This document shows, piece after piece, positions 1 to 4,989 of a stretch of DNA of 6,123 bases; the stretch's first letter is position 1, and every line of letters starts with the position of its first letter. The stretch spans positions 1-6,123 of the forward strand of contig JAEWBL010000464.1 in NCBI GenBank assembly GCA_023391175.1, read 5' to 3'. The notes under the pieces were generated by a model that was not told the DNA's origin, searched no databases, and saw only the letters and a program-made list of their open reading frames with translations. A program made the translations under genes and the position numbers. This DNA is from Pseudomonadota bacterium (lineage in GTDB: Bacteria > Pseudomonadota > Alphaproteobacteria > Rhizobiales > Xanthobacteraceae).

Positions 1-1034
1 CGATGAAGCTGGGATCGCAGGCGCACCGGGGGGCTGGCCGTCGATTTCAGGACATTGATCTTCCATTCGGAATCCGCGCTGTTCGGTATGTCGAGCCGGA
101 TACGAGCGAGCCTGTGAGCTTCATCGCGCAGCCATGGCTTGCCGCCATCGCCGAGGCCAAGCCAACCCCCAGCGAGAAGGAGACGCTTGTTGCGGTAGAC
201 GTAGAAACCCTCTTGCTGTGTCCATCCTCCGGGCCCCGCCGCGACTTCCTGTTCGGCAGGCTTGAGCATGTCGCGATGCGGAAGTACGTGGCATTGCACG
301 GTAACACCGGTGGTGTGGAGGATCCGATACTCGGGGCTTTCGAGCGCCTTGCCGGGATGACCGAGGAGGTACGGATCCCAAGGCTTCAATCCTATGCCAT
401 TGAGCGAGAGGCGCAGCATGGGTAGTTGGCCATCGATGAGGCGATGGAAAGTCATCGCAAGATGCGCCTCCGCGCGATCCGCGAGCTCGATCATGTCGGT
501 GGCCGCGAAACCATCGGTCACGATACGGTCCAGTTTCTCCCAGAGTACGACAGTGCCGTGGGCCATCTGGTCCAGCGGCGCGAGCAGATGCTCTGATCCC
601 GGCGCCGGCCCCTCGAAGAGCGGCCAGTCGGCCCTTGGTTCCTGACCGATAAGATCGAGGTCCCAGCGCAGGCAGACGACCGGTCCACCTTCCTTCCGAC
701 TGGCGACGGTGAGGCGACGAGCCTGAGAGAAGCTGGCCGTCTTCAGGCCCAGCCCGAAGCGCCCCAGGTCGGTGGCGGCGCGTTCAGCCCTCGGATCGCG
801 AGCGCCAAGGCGCATGCCAGCCTCCAGAGCCACGTCGTCCATGCCGTCGCCGTCATCGACGATTCTTACCCAGCTCTCTTGACCGGCCCACTCAAGATGA
901 ACCGCGACGTCGCGCGCATTTGCGGCGACGGAATTGTCGACCAGATCGGCAAGTGCAGTTGGAGCCGCGTAGCCGAGTCCACGAAGGGACTCGAGCATCG
1001 ACCCGGCATGAGGAGGAGCATTTCTTACACCCAT
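1..1034 (-). CDS. MutL/MORC-like GHKL ATPase of predicted restriction/defence clusters (3' end outside window)
   Basis: Partial gene: the first 344 codons are visible, open to base 1 with no stop. The ATG at 1034 lies 4 bases after the sigma-factor stop, with a GGGG about 10 bases upstream. The Bergerat-fold ATP site is complete: N-box ALADLVDNS (residues 27-35), with Asp rather than Glu at the usual catalytic position; G1 box DDGDGM (60-65); G2 box GRFGLGLKTAS (91-101). A transducer-like half follows, with GFYVYRNKRLL (276-286), RLDIPNS (313-319) and INVLKSTASPP (326-336); Lys330 could be the lysine reaching the ATP gamma-phosphate. From memory of the family, these blocks match the cytoplasmic HATPase_c_3 proteins encoded beside Z1-domain helicases, PD-(D/E)XK nucleases, AIPR proteins and C5 methylases. 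The likely role is ATP-driven clamping or switching in a DNA-targeting complex, which is inference. ATPase fold: very sure; defence role: moderate. Confidence 0.9.
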   Translation of the reverse strand, partial: MGVRNAPPHAGSMLESLRGLGYAAPTALADLVDNSVAANARDVAVHLEWAGQESWVRIVDDGDGMDDVALEAGMRLGARDPRAERAATDLGRFGLGLKTASFSQARRLTVASRKEGGPVVCLRWDLDLIGQEPRADWPLFEGPAPGSEHLLAPLDQMAHGTVVLWEKLDRIVTDGFAATDMIELADRAEAHLAMTFHRLIDGQLPMLRLSLNGIGLKPWDPYLLGHPGKALESPEYRILHTTGVTVQCHVLPHRDMLKPAEQEVAAGPGGWTQQEGFYVYRNKRLLLAGGWLGLGDGGKPWLRDEAHRLARIRLDIPNSADSEWKINVLKSTASPPVRLRSQLH

Positions 1035-1038
1035 CCCG

Positions 1039-3216
1039 TCACATCCCCAGCAATTCCCGGAGCCGACGCTTGTGGCCAGGGTGGGAAAGCCGATCAAGGC
1101 CCTTTGCCTCGATCTGACGAATGCGCTCGCGCGTCAGGCCGTAGATCTGACCAATTTCCTCGAGTGTCATGTCAGTTTCGCGCCCTATACCAAAGCGCAT
1201 CCGGAGCACATCCGCCTGACGCGCCGGTAGATCAGACAGTGCCTTAGTCACGATCATTTCGGTTTCTGCTTGGTCGAAGACATTCATTTCTGAAGGCGCG
1301 GGCAGCAGGGTGTCCCAGTCGTCAAGGCTTGCGGGATATTCGGCTTCGCGCGGGATGTCGCGGAACTGTCTGACCTCTTCGATTGTCCATTCGAGCTCTT
1401 CGGCAAGTTCGAGGTCGGAGACGGCACCGCCGATCCGCACGTCCAGCCTCTCGAGGGCGCGGTCGAGCTTGGTGATCTTCTCGTTCCGATGCACGGGGAT
1501 GCGGATCGCCGCGCCTTCATCAGAACGCCATCGCGTAATGGCCTGTCGCATCCAGTAAGTGGCGTAGATGAGAAAGCGATAACCACGCTCGGGATCAAAT
1601 CGCCTTGTGGAACGCTGCAGACCCATGAACGCGACCTGGAACACGTCCTCTGGATCCTCGCCTTCCTCCACGTTCCGCGAGGCAAACCGCCTGACGTAAG
1701 GCAGATGCTCCCGGATCAGGTGCTCAGTGGCAGATTCAGAAAGCAGCAATTCTGCTTCCAGCTGACGGGCCTCTGCCTGACACGCTGGGAGCTGTTCCAG
1801 TGTGCGGACCAAATCCTTGTGGAACGCCAGAGTGAGATCCAATGCCTCAAGCGCAGCAAGTGCTTCTCTTCGTCGTCTGCCGTCCATCACCCGGCCAGTC
1901 CTGTGCCACGACCTCAGGGTTTCCGCAGCGGCCATTACCTCGGACGTCTCCGCATGTCCCCGGCGCGCGGGAATGATGGTTCTCAGGGAAACAGATCCGG
2001 GGCTTCGCAAACCGTCGCGGATACCGTCGATGACATCGAGAATCGTTTCGACAGCGGTCTCGGAGGCCAGGATGCCCAGCTGAAGGTTCTGCTTGGCCCG
2101 CATCATGGGCTCCAGCAGTTGCAGCTCGTCTGATTTGTCCATGACGAAGCGCTGTGTGCCCGGAAGCCGCGTCCGACGTGTGAGTGCTGCCTCGATCGCG
2201 TCAGCGAGGTCCTCAGATGTAGTGTTCGAGGCGACGCTCCAAAGAGCGGCGTCATGCTCCATCGCGTGATCGAGATCGAAGCCCGCTGCTTCCAGGTTGC
2301 GCCGGAGATTGATGCGCAGTTCCTCGAGATCACCATTCCCATCGCAATCGGCGACGAGGCGGTCGATATCATCGAGGGAGCACCATCCCTTGGTCAGAAT
2401 TTCGTCTGCCCGGGAGATGCAGAGGTCCGGGTCAATCGACAGCCGCGTGCCTGTCTGAACGACGGCGCGTTTGACGGATTGCCGGCCGCTGCTCCTGACT
2501 TTCAGGAAGTCATTCTCTGCACCATGATCTGCCGTCACCACGGCGCTGGAGCCAATGCCCTCTCCAGCAATCGGTGCAGCTGAAAGGTCGAGATCCCAGT
2601 CCACGTCCTCATTGTACGAAACCGCGGGTGACGAACTGACGAGCGCTACGAACGTCCCCGATGCCGGATCGCCCGCGTACTGATCGAAGAATTCCTCTGG
2701 TTCTGCTTCAGCTTCGAAAGTCAGCAGCTCATCCAGGTCGTCGGTCCTATCGGCTGGCTCCGTTTCCTGAAACACGGCGACACGATGCTCCGGATTTCCA
2801 TCGGACCCGGTAACGACATTTTCGACCACAAGTGAAACCTGGCGCTCGCCAACCGTCTCCGTTTCCGTCTCCGGAGGGCCCGCAACAAGCCAAGACAGAA
2901 GCTGCGCGGCGAGGCCGTGACCTTCGGCAAATGCCTCATCCGCAGGTGTCTGTTGGTCGTGGTTCAGTGCACCGGGGTCGGCACCTGACCGAATGAAGAG
3001 ATCGCAGACGGCCAAATTGCCCATGCGCGCGGCAAGGTGGAGTGGTGTATCTCCTTTCGGGTCGGCGGCGTGGAGGCGAGAAGATGCCGCAAATTCGGCA
3101 AGCCTCTCGAGCTTCCCTTCGGCGATCAGCCGTATCTCGAAAGGCCCAAGAACATGGCTTTCCGGTTCGCTCGTCGTTTGGTCGCGACTGCCGAGGATGC
3201 GGGACAGTCTATCCAT
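1039..3216 (-). CDS. Ankyrin-repeat/RpoD-like sigma-70 fusion protein
   Basis: A 725-residue sigma factor with a foreign N-terminus. Residues about 25-110 form an ankyrin module (GDTPLHLAARMGN at 55-67, then a second degenerate unit). Residues 111-255 are an acidic, low-complexity linker. Residues 260-320 resemble sigma region 1.1 (GWCSLDDIDRL, then NLEAAGFDLD), and 355-400 faintly resemble region 1.2. Region 2 spans about 495-590, with the -10 reading helix YATYWMRQAITR (551-562) and IRIPVH (571-576). The Gln and Thr matching E. coli RpoD Q437 and T440 are kept. Region 3 is 595-635. Region 4 is 655-725, with the near-RpoD helix-turn-helix TLEEIG..YGLTRERIRQIEAKGL. It probably directs RNA polymerase to near-consensus promoters, with the ankyrin part binding a partner (inference). 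The start chosen is the ATG overlapping the repressor stop; an in-frame extension to 3474 lies wholly inside the upstream gene and has no sigma or ankyrin features. Confidence 0.9.
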   Translation of the reverse strand: MDRLSRILGSRDQTTSEPESHVLGPFEIRLIAEGKLERLAEFAASSRLHAADPKGDTPLHLAARMGNLAVCDLFIRSGADPGALNHDQQTPADEAFAEGHGLAAQLLSWLVAGPPETETETVGERQVSLVVENVVTGSDGNPEHRVAVFQETEPADRTDDLDELLTFEAEAEPEEFFDQYAGDPASGTFVALVSSSPAVSYNEDVDWDLDLSAAPIAGEGIGSSAVVTADHGAENDFLKVRSSGRQSVKRAVVQTGTRLSIDPDLCISRADEILTKGWCSLDDIDRLVADCDGNGDLEELRINLRRNLEAAGFDLDHAMEHDAALWSVASNTTSEDLADAIEAALTRRTRLPGTQRFVMDKSDELQLLEPMMRAKQNLQLGILASETAVETILDVIDGIRDGLRSPGSVSLRTIIPARRGHAETSEVMAAAETLRSWHRTGRVMDGRRRREALAALEALDLTLAFHKDLVRTLEQLPACQAEARQLEAELLLSESATEHLIREHLPYVRRFASRNVEEGEDPEDVFQVAFMGLQRSTRRFDPERGYRFLIYATYWMRQAITRWRSDEGAAIRIPVHRNEKITKLDRALERLDVRIGGAVSDLELAEELEWTIEEVRQFRDIPREAEYPASLDDWDTLLPAPSEMNVFDQAETEMIVTKALSDLPARQADVLRMRFGIGRETDMTLEEIGQIYGLTRERIRQIEAKGLDRLSHPGHKRRLRELLGM
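2887..3144 (-). other. Ankyrin module of the sigma factor
   Basis: Covers residues about 25-110 of the sigma protein. One repeat is canonical: the TPLHLAA helix, a second helix AVCDLFIRSGA, and the turn DPGALNHDQQTP leading to the next unit. A helix pair before and a degenerate unit after would cap it, giving roughly two to three repeats. Ankyrin repeats bind proteins, so this is the natural place for an anti-sigma-like or effector partner. Ankyrin fused to a primary-like sigma factor is not an architecture I recognise from characterised proteins. Confidence 0.8.
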
Positions 3217-4069
3217 GATCTTCTTGAATGACCTCCCTGTTGAGAAGCACGATCTGCTGGTCCTGCGGCTCCCTCGCGCCGGGATCAGTATCAAGCCCGA
3301 GACGCCTGAGCGCGTAGTACAGCAGTGCGCGCCGGACCTTGATCTTCGCCTTGCCGTCACGCATCCCGTAGTCGAGCGCGATGACCTTGGCCTGGGTTTC
3401 GGAAAGGGCGGGGTGGGGCCCGATTTCCAGCGTGGCGTCAGTATTCCAGTCGCGGTCGTCCATCGCGGACACATCGCTTTCCCGACACTCTCGAATCTCG
3501 AGCATTCGCGAGAGCAGGAAGTCCTTGAAGGCTTCGTCGGTCAGGCAGAACGCCCGTGTGTGCCAGCGGAACCCGTCGAACCCGATGGCGTGCGGAGCGA
3601 TCCAGCGCCAGCGCGGCTCCGGACTGGACAGGGACTGGTACTTCACCTCGATCGCCTCGGACCGGCGTATGGCGCCGACCACGGAGCGGAGCGTCACCGG
3701 ATTGACGCCGCGCAACGGGGTCGGGGCTGAGGCGTAGGGTGGGAGATCGGCGATCCAGGAGTCCTCGCGGTCGAGGACCCCGTCCGCCACCGACCGAAGC
3801 TGGGCGAGGTAGCGGCTTGCGTCGGGTTCGAGAAAACGGGGCTTGAACTCGGGGCCACAGACGTAAGTCCGCGCGCTCTTGTCGTAGACCATGTTGTCGG
3901 GTGCCAAGCCGATGTAGCGGTTCAGGTCGGTGGACGCTTGGTTCACCGAGACCCCGAACTGGTCCATCAGGTCGCTGCGGTTCACATGTCCCTCCCAGAA
4001 CAGGCGGAACTCTATGAACTCGAGACGCTGCTCGACTCCCCAGCGCAGTTCGGACCTCTCGTTGTCCAC
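3209..4069 (-). CDS. WYL-domain transcriptional repressor, BrxR/CapW-like
   Basis: A 286-residue DNA-binding regulator, the full usual length for BrxR/CapW proteins. Residues 10-70 form the N-terminal winged helix (RLEFIEFRLFWEGHVNRSDL, recognition-helix region VSVNQASTDLNRY, wing MVYDKSARTYV). Residues 135-200 are the WYL domain (WIAPHAIGFDGFRWHTRAFC, then FKDFLLSRMLEI). Residues 215-280 are the C-terminal extension that dimerises and swaps between subunits in this family. Characterised relatives repress antiviral operons by binding an inverted repeat near their own promoter and are thought to sense a nucleic-acid or nucleotide signal through the WYL pocket. This gene is first in the operon, ahead of the sigma factor and the GHKL ATPase, as expected for an autorepressor. 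The start is GTG: an in-frame TAA lies about 30 bases upstream, no in-frame ATG follows it, and GGGAGG sits 5 bases before the GTG. Confidence 0.9.
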   Translation of the reverse strand: MDNERSELRWGVEQRLEFIEFRLFWEGHVNRSDLMDQFGVSVNQASTDLNRYIGLAPDNMVYDKSARTYVCGPEFKPRFLEPDASRYLAQLRSVADGVLDREDSWIADLPPYASAPTPLRGVNPVTLRSVVGAIRRSEAIEVKYQSLSSPEPRWRWIAPHAIGFDGFRWHTRAFCLTDEAFKDFLLSRMLEIRECRESDVSAMDDRDWNTDATLEIGPHPALSETQAKVIALDYGMRDGKAKIKVRRALLYYALRRLGLDTDPGAREPQDQQIVLLNREVIQEDHG

Positions 4070-4074
4070 CGTGG

Positions 4075-4080
4075 CCTCCC
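4075..4080 (-). promoter_or_regulatory. Ribosome binding site fixing the GTG start of the WYL repressor
   Basis: GGGAGG on the minus strand, 5 bases before the GTG at 4069-4067. It is a strong Shine-Dalgarno site and supports GTG over the out-of-frame ATGs just upstream. Confidence 0.8.
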
Positions 4081-4091
4081 AGCCCCATGAT

Positions 4092-4110
4092 GCGCATGGT
4101 TACTATGCGC
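4092..4110. promoter_or_regulatory. 19-bp near-palindrome, candidate operator of the WYL repressor
   Basis: The plus strand reads GCGCATGGTTACTATGCGC. Eight of nine base pairs are symmetric about T4101; only G4098/T4104 breaks the dyad. It ends 22 bases before the repressor's GTG and overlaps a possible -10 element. BrxR/CapW family repressors bind inverted repeats in this position, so it is the obvious autoregulatory operator. Binding is inferred. Confidence 0.6.
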
Positions 4111-4131
4111 GCCCATTTTCTGGGTTGTCGT
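4102..4131 (-). promoter_or_regulatory. Candidate promoter of the WYL-sigma-GHKL operon
   Basis: On the minus strand, ACGACA (4131-4126) and CATAGT (4107-4102) are separated by 18 bases; each matches the sigma-70 consensus at four of six positions. The -10 lies inside the palindrome, so a bound repressor would block it. An alternative is TTGCCA (4161-4156), 17 bases, TAGCCT (4138-4133), with a better -35 but a poorer -10; the palindrome would then be just downstream of the start site. The choice is uncertain. Confidence 0.35.
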
Positions 4132-4246
4132 GAGGCTAGCCAGGGGCTGATGATCTGGCAATGGAAATGCTTCTCCTTGCAGGAATGATCCCGAACGATG
4201 CGGGCAGCGGCTACAAAGGCTCAGGCCGAAGCGAAGCAGTTAGTAG

Positions 4247-4268
4247 CCCCAGCCAGAGCTGACTGGGG
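4247..4268. repeat. 22-bp imperfect inverted repeat
   Basis: CCCCAG (4247-4252) and CTGGGG (4263-4268) are perfect complements. Inside them CAG (4254-4256) pairs with CTG (4259-4261), giving 9 of 11 pairs. No T-run follows on either strand, so a classical terminator is unlikely. It could be a protein-binding dyad or a recombination scar. Confidence 0.4.
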
Positions 4269-4375
4269 GATCGCCAAGCGGATCTCCGCTGGAACTGGAG
4301 CGGTGGAACGATGAGGAAATTCAGGAACGCGGTGCAGAACTATTTGAACGAGCATTGCAAATCTGGCCGAGGTGA
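4247..4375 (+). pseudogene. Possible C-terminal remnant of a DUF262/HNH (GmrSD-like) nuclease gene
   Basis: This frame is open from just after a double TAG at 4241-4246 to the TGA at 4373-4375 and has no usable start codon. Its last residues, from 4289, read LELERWNDEEIQERG then AELFERALQIWPR. They resemble the closing helix common in DUF262/DUF1524 HNH-type restriction proteins: Trp, acidic stretch, Ile-x-x-Arg, then a helix ending in I/V-W-P. That resemblance is from memory of the family and covers only about 30 residues. Nothing of the catalytic HNH or DGQQR parts is in the window. Codons here are poorer in third-position G/C than in the surrounding genes. If real, it is the end of a gene whose body was deleted, fitting an island edge. 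Chance similarity remains possible, and another frame is also open here. Confidence 0.35.
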
Positions 4376-4451
4376 GTTCGCGCGAGCGTTAGAGTGCTAT
4401 GGCGAATTCGTAGTGCTCATCACTATCCGGCGCGGCCCGCCAGTGCGTTGA
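4311..4451 (+). CDS. Hypothetical 46-residue ORF, doubtful
   Basis: ATG at 4311, TGA at 4449-4451. The product begins MRKFRNAVQNYLNEH and contains GEFARALECYGEFVVLITI. It is not recognised. Third positions are about two-thirds G/C, a little below the flanking genes but plausible for coding. GGAG lies 10 bases upstream of the ATG, a somewhat long spacing. It overlaps the putative nuclease tail in a different frame, so at most one of the two readings is likely to be meaningful. No membrane segment or clear motif. Confidence 0.18.
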   Translation: MRKFRNAVQNYLNEHCKSGRGEFARALECYGEFVVLITIRRGPPVR

Positions 4452-4479
4452 AGCGGAATATCGCTCGGCCGCCCTGGCC

Positions 4480-4920
4480 TTACGTCCCGGGTCCTCGTTT
4501 TCTCCGCGCCGTGGTCGGGTGCATTTTCCCGCGCCTTCCCGCCACATCCACCAGCCGCCGGAACGTCGGGCATTCCATATGCGACGGCGCCCGGCAGTCG
4601 GCGACGTGGCGAAGGGTGTCGCGCAACGCGGTCAGTTCGTGGATCTGCCGGTCGATTTCGTCGGCCTTCTGGTGAAGCAGGTCGCGCGGCAGGTCCGGCA
4701 TGCCGTTCCGGCCAAACATTGCGGCGATTTCTTCCAGCGAGAATCCTGCAGACTTGCCCATGGAAATGAGCCTGAGCTGCAACAGCACCTCCGGCGGGAA
4801 CTGCCGACGCAAGCCGTGCCGGGAGGCTGAGGAGATCAGCCCGGCCTCCTCGTAATAGCGGAGCGCCGAAGGCTTGAATCCGCTTTGCGCCGCGACCTCA
4901 CCGATATCGAGAAACTTCAT
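4480..4920 (-). CDS. MerR-family transcriptional regulator, divergent from the MFS pump
   Basis: A 146-residue regulator. The N-terminal MerR winged helix covers about 3-70 (FLDIGEVAAQSGFKPSALRY, then YEEAGLIS, and GFSLEEIAAMF). The long dimerisation helix is about 80-105 (ADEIDRQIHELTALRDTLRH), and a short C-terminal effector segment has Cys109 and Cys117. Cys-x7-Cys is the spacing of the CueR metal loop, but the region matching CueR Ser77 is Gly-Met-Pro-Asp, so monovalent-metal sensing is not assured. The four-Cys iron-sulphur motif of SoxR is absent. MerR proteins untwist a promoter with a long spacer when ligand binds, and just such a promoter lies next to it, serving the divergent MFS gene; a drug or redox signal fits best. 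The start chosen is the ATG at 4920, right at the MerR domain and 6 bases after GAGG; an in-frame ATG at 4977 adds 19 residues encoded by the operator. Confidence 0.9.
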   Translation of the reverse strand: MKFLDIGEVAAQSGFKPSALRYYEEAGLISSASRHGLRRQFPPEVLLQLRLISMGKSAGFSLEEIAAMFGRNGMPDLPRDLLHQKADEIDRQIHELTALRDTLRHVADCRAPSHMECPTFRRLVDVAGRRGKMHPTTARRKRGPGT

Positions 4921-4922
4921 GC

Positions 4923-4953
4923 TTGACCTCAAGTCAGCTTGAAGTGGCAGCCT
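4923..4953 (+). promoter_or_regulatory. MerR-type promoter for the MFS gene, with 19-bp spacer and SoxR-box-like dyad
   Basis: -35 TTGACC (4923-4928), a 19-base spacer, and a weak -10 CAGCCT (4948-4953). The spacer region holds the dyad ACCTCAAG (4926-4933) / CTTGAAGT (4938-4945), symmetric at 7 of 8 pairs around a 4-base centre. It closely resembles the SoxR-box type sites of the MerR family. A 19-base spacer is the hallmark of MerR-activated promoters, which are inactive until the regulator distorts the DNA. Confidence 0.75.
4927..4930 (-). promoter_or_regulatory. merR ribosome binding site lying inside the operator
   Basis: Minus-strand GAGG, 6 bases before the merR ATG at 4920. It sits in the left half of the regulator's own dyad and the -35 of the divergent promoter, so merR transcription must begin to the right of about 4931, and the regulator bound at the dyad would also affect its own gene. 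Confidence 0.6.
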
Positions 4954-4976
4954 GCCCCTGACTCGAAATTCAGGCA

Positions 4977-4982
4977 AGAGGG
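4977..4982 (+). promoter_or_regulatory. Ribosome binding site of the MFS transporter
   Basis: AGAGGG, 7 bases before the ATG at 4990. It supports this ATG over the internal Met codons at residues 12 and 18. Confidence 0.65.
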
Positions 4983-4989
4983 CAAGAGC

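Larger units (their letters stand above)
4111..4479. other. Gene-poor interval between the sigma/GHKL operon and the merR/MFS module
   Basis: About 370 bases without a convincing intact gene on either strand. It carries the operon's upstream promoter region, a 33-codon ATG frame at 4161-4262 with no recognisable product, a 22-bp imperfect inverted repeat, a possible nuclease-gene tail and a 46-codon ORF. The middle part is visibly less GC-rich than the flanking genes. There is no tRNA, CRISPR array, or clear insertion-sequence end, and no hairpin followed by a T-run that would make a convincing terminator for merR. Confidence 0.5.

Noticed and set aside
3..425. 140-codon plus-strand frame opposite the GHKL gene
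   Set aside because: The minus strand here encodes the conserved transducer-like part of the ATPase; the plus frame shows no recognised motif.
3217..3474. In-frame N-terminal extension of the sigma factor from an ATG at 3474
   Set aside because: It lies entirely within the WYL gene in another frame, is Arg/Ser/Pro-rich as out-of-frame GC-rich DNA tends to be, and adds no domain; the ATG at 3216 begins the conserved part.
1489..3730. Long plus-strand frames at 1489-2133 and 2993-3730
   Set aside because: Both are antisense to the sigma and WYL coding regions, where conserved domains are unmistakable on the minus strand.
3438..4097. 219-codon minus-strand frame overlapping the WYL gene in another frame
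   Set aside because: Its product is Arg/Gly/Pro-rich and domainless, whereas the overlapping frame gives a complete winged-helix plus WYL protein with a good ribosome site.
4247..4268. Inverted repeat as a rho-independent terminator
   Set aside because: The stem is only 6 bp of perfect pairing plus a broken inner part and no T-run follows on either strand.
4593..4617. SoxR-type [2Fe-2S] cysteine cluster in the MerR protein
   Set aside because: Only two cysteines (109 and 117) are present; SoxR needs four, so the SoxR-box-like operator does not make this SoxR.
4921..4977. 19-residue N-terminal extension of the MerR regulator from 4977
   Set aside because: It would be encoded by the operator/promoter dyad; MerR proteins begin just before the helix-turn-helix, and the ATG at 4920 has its own GAGG.
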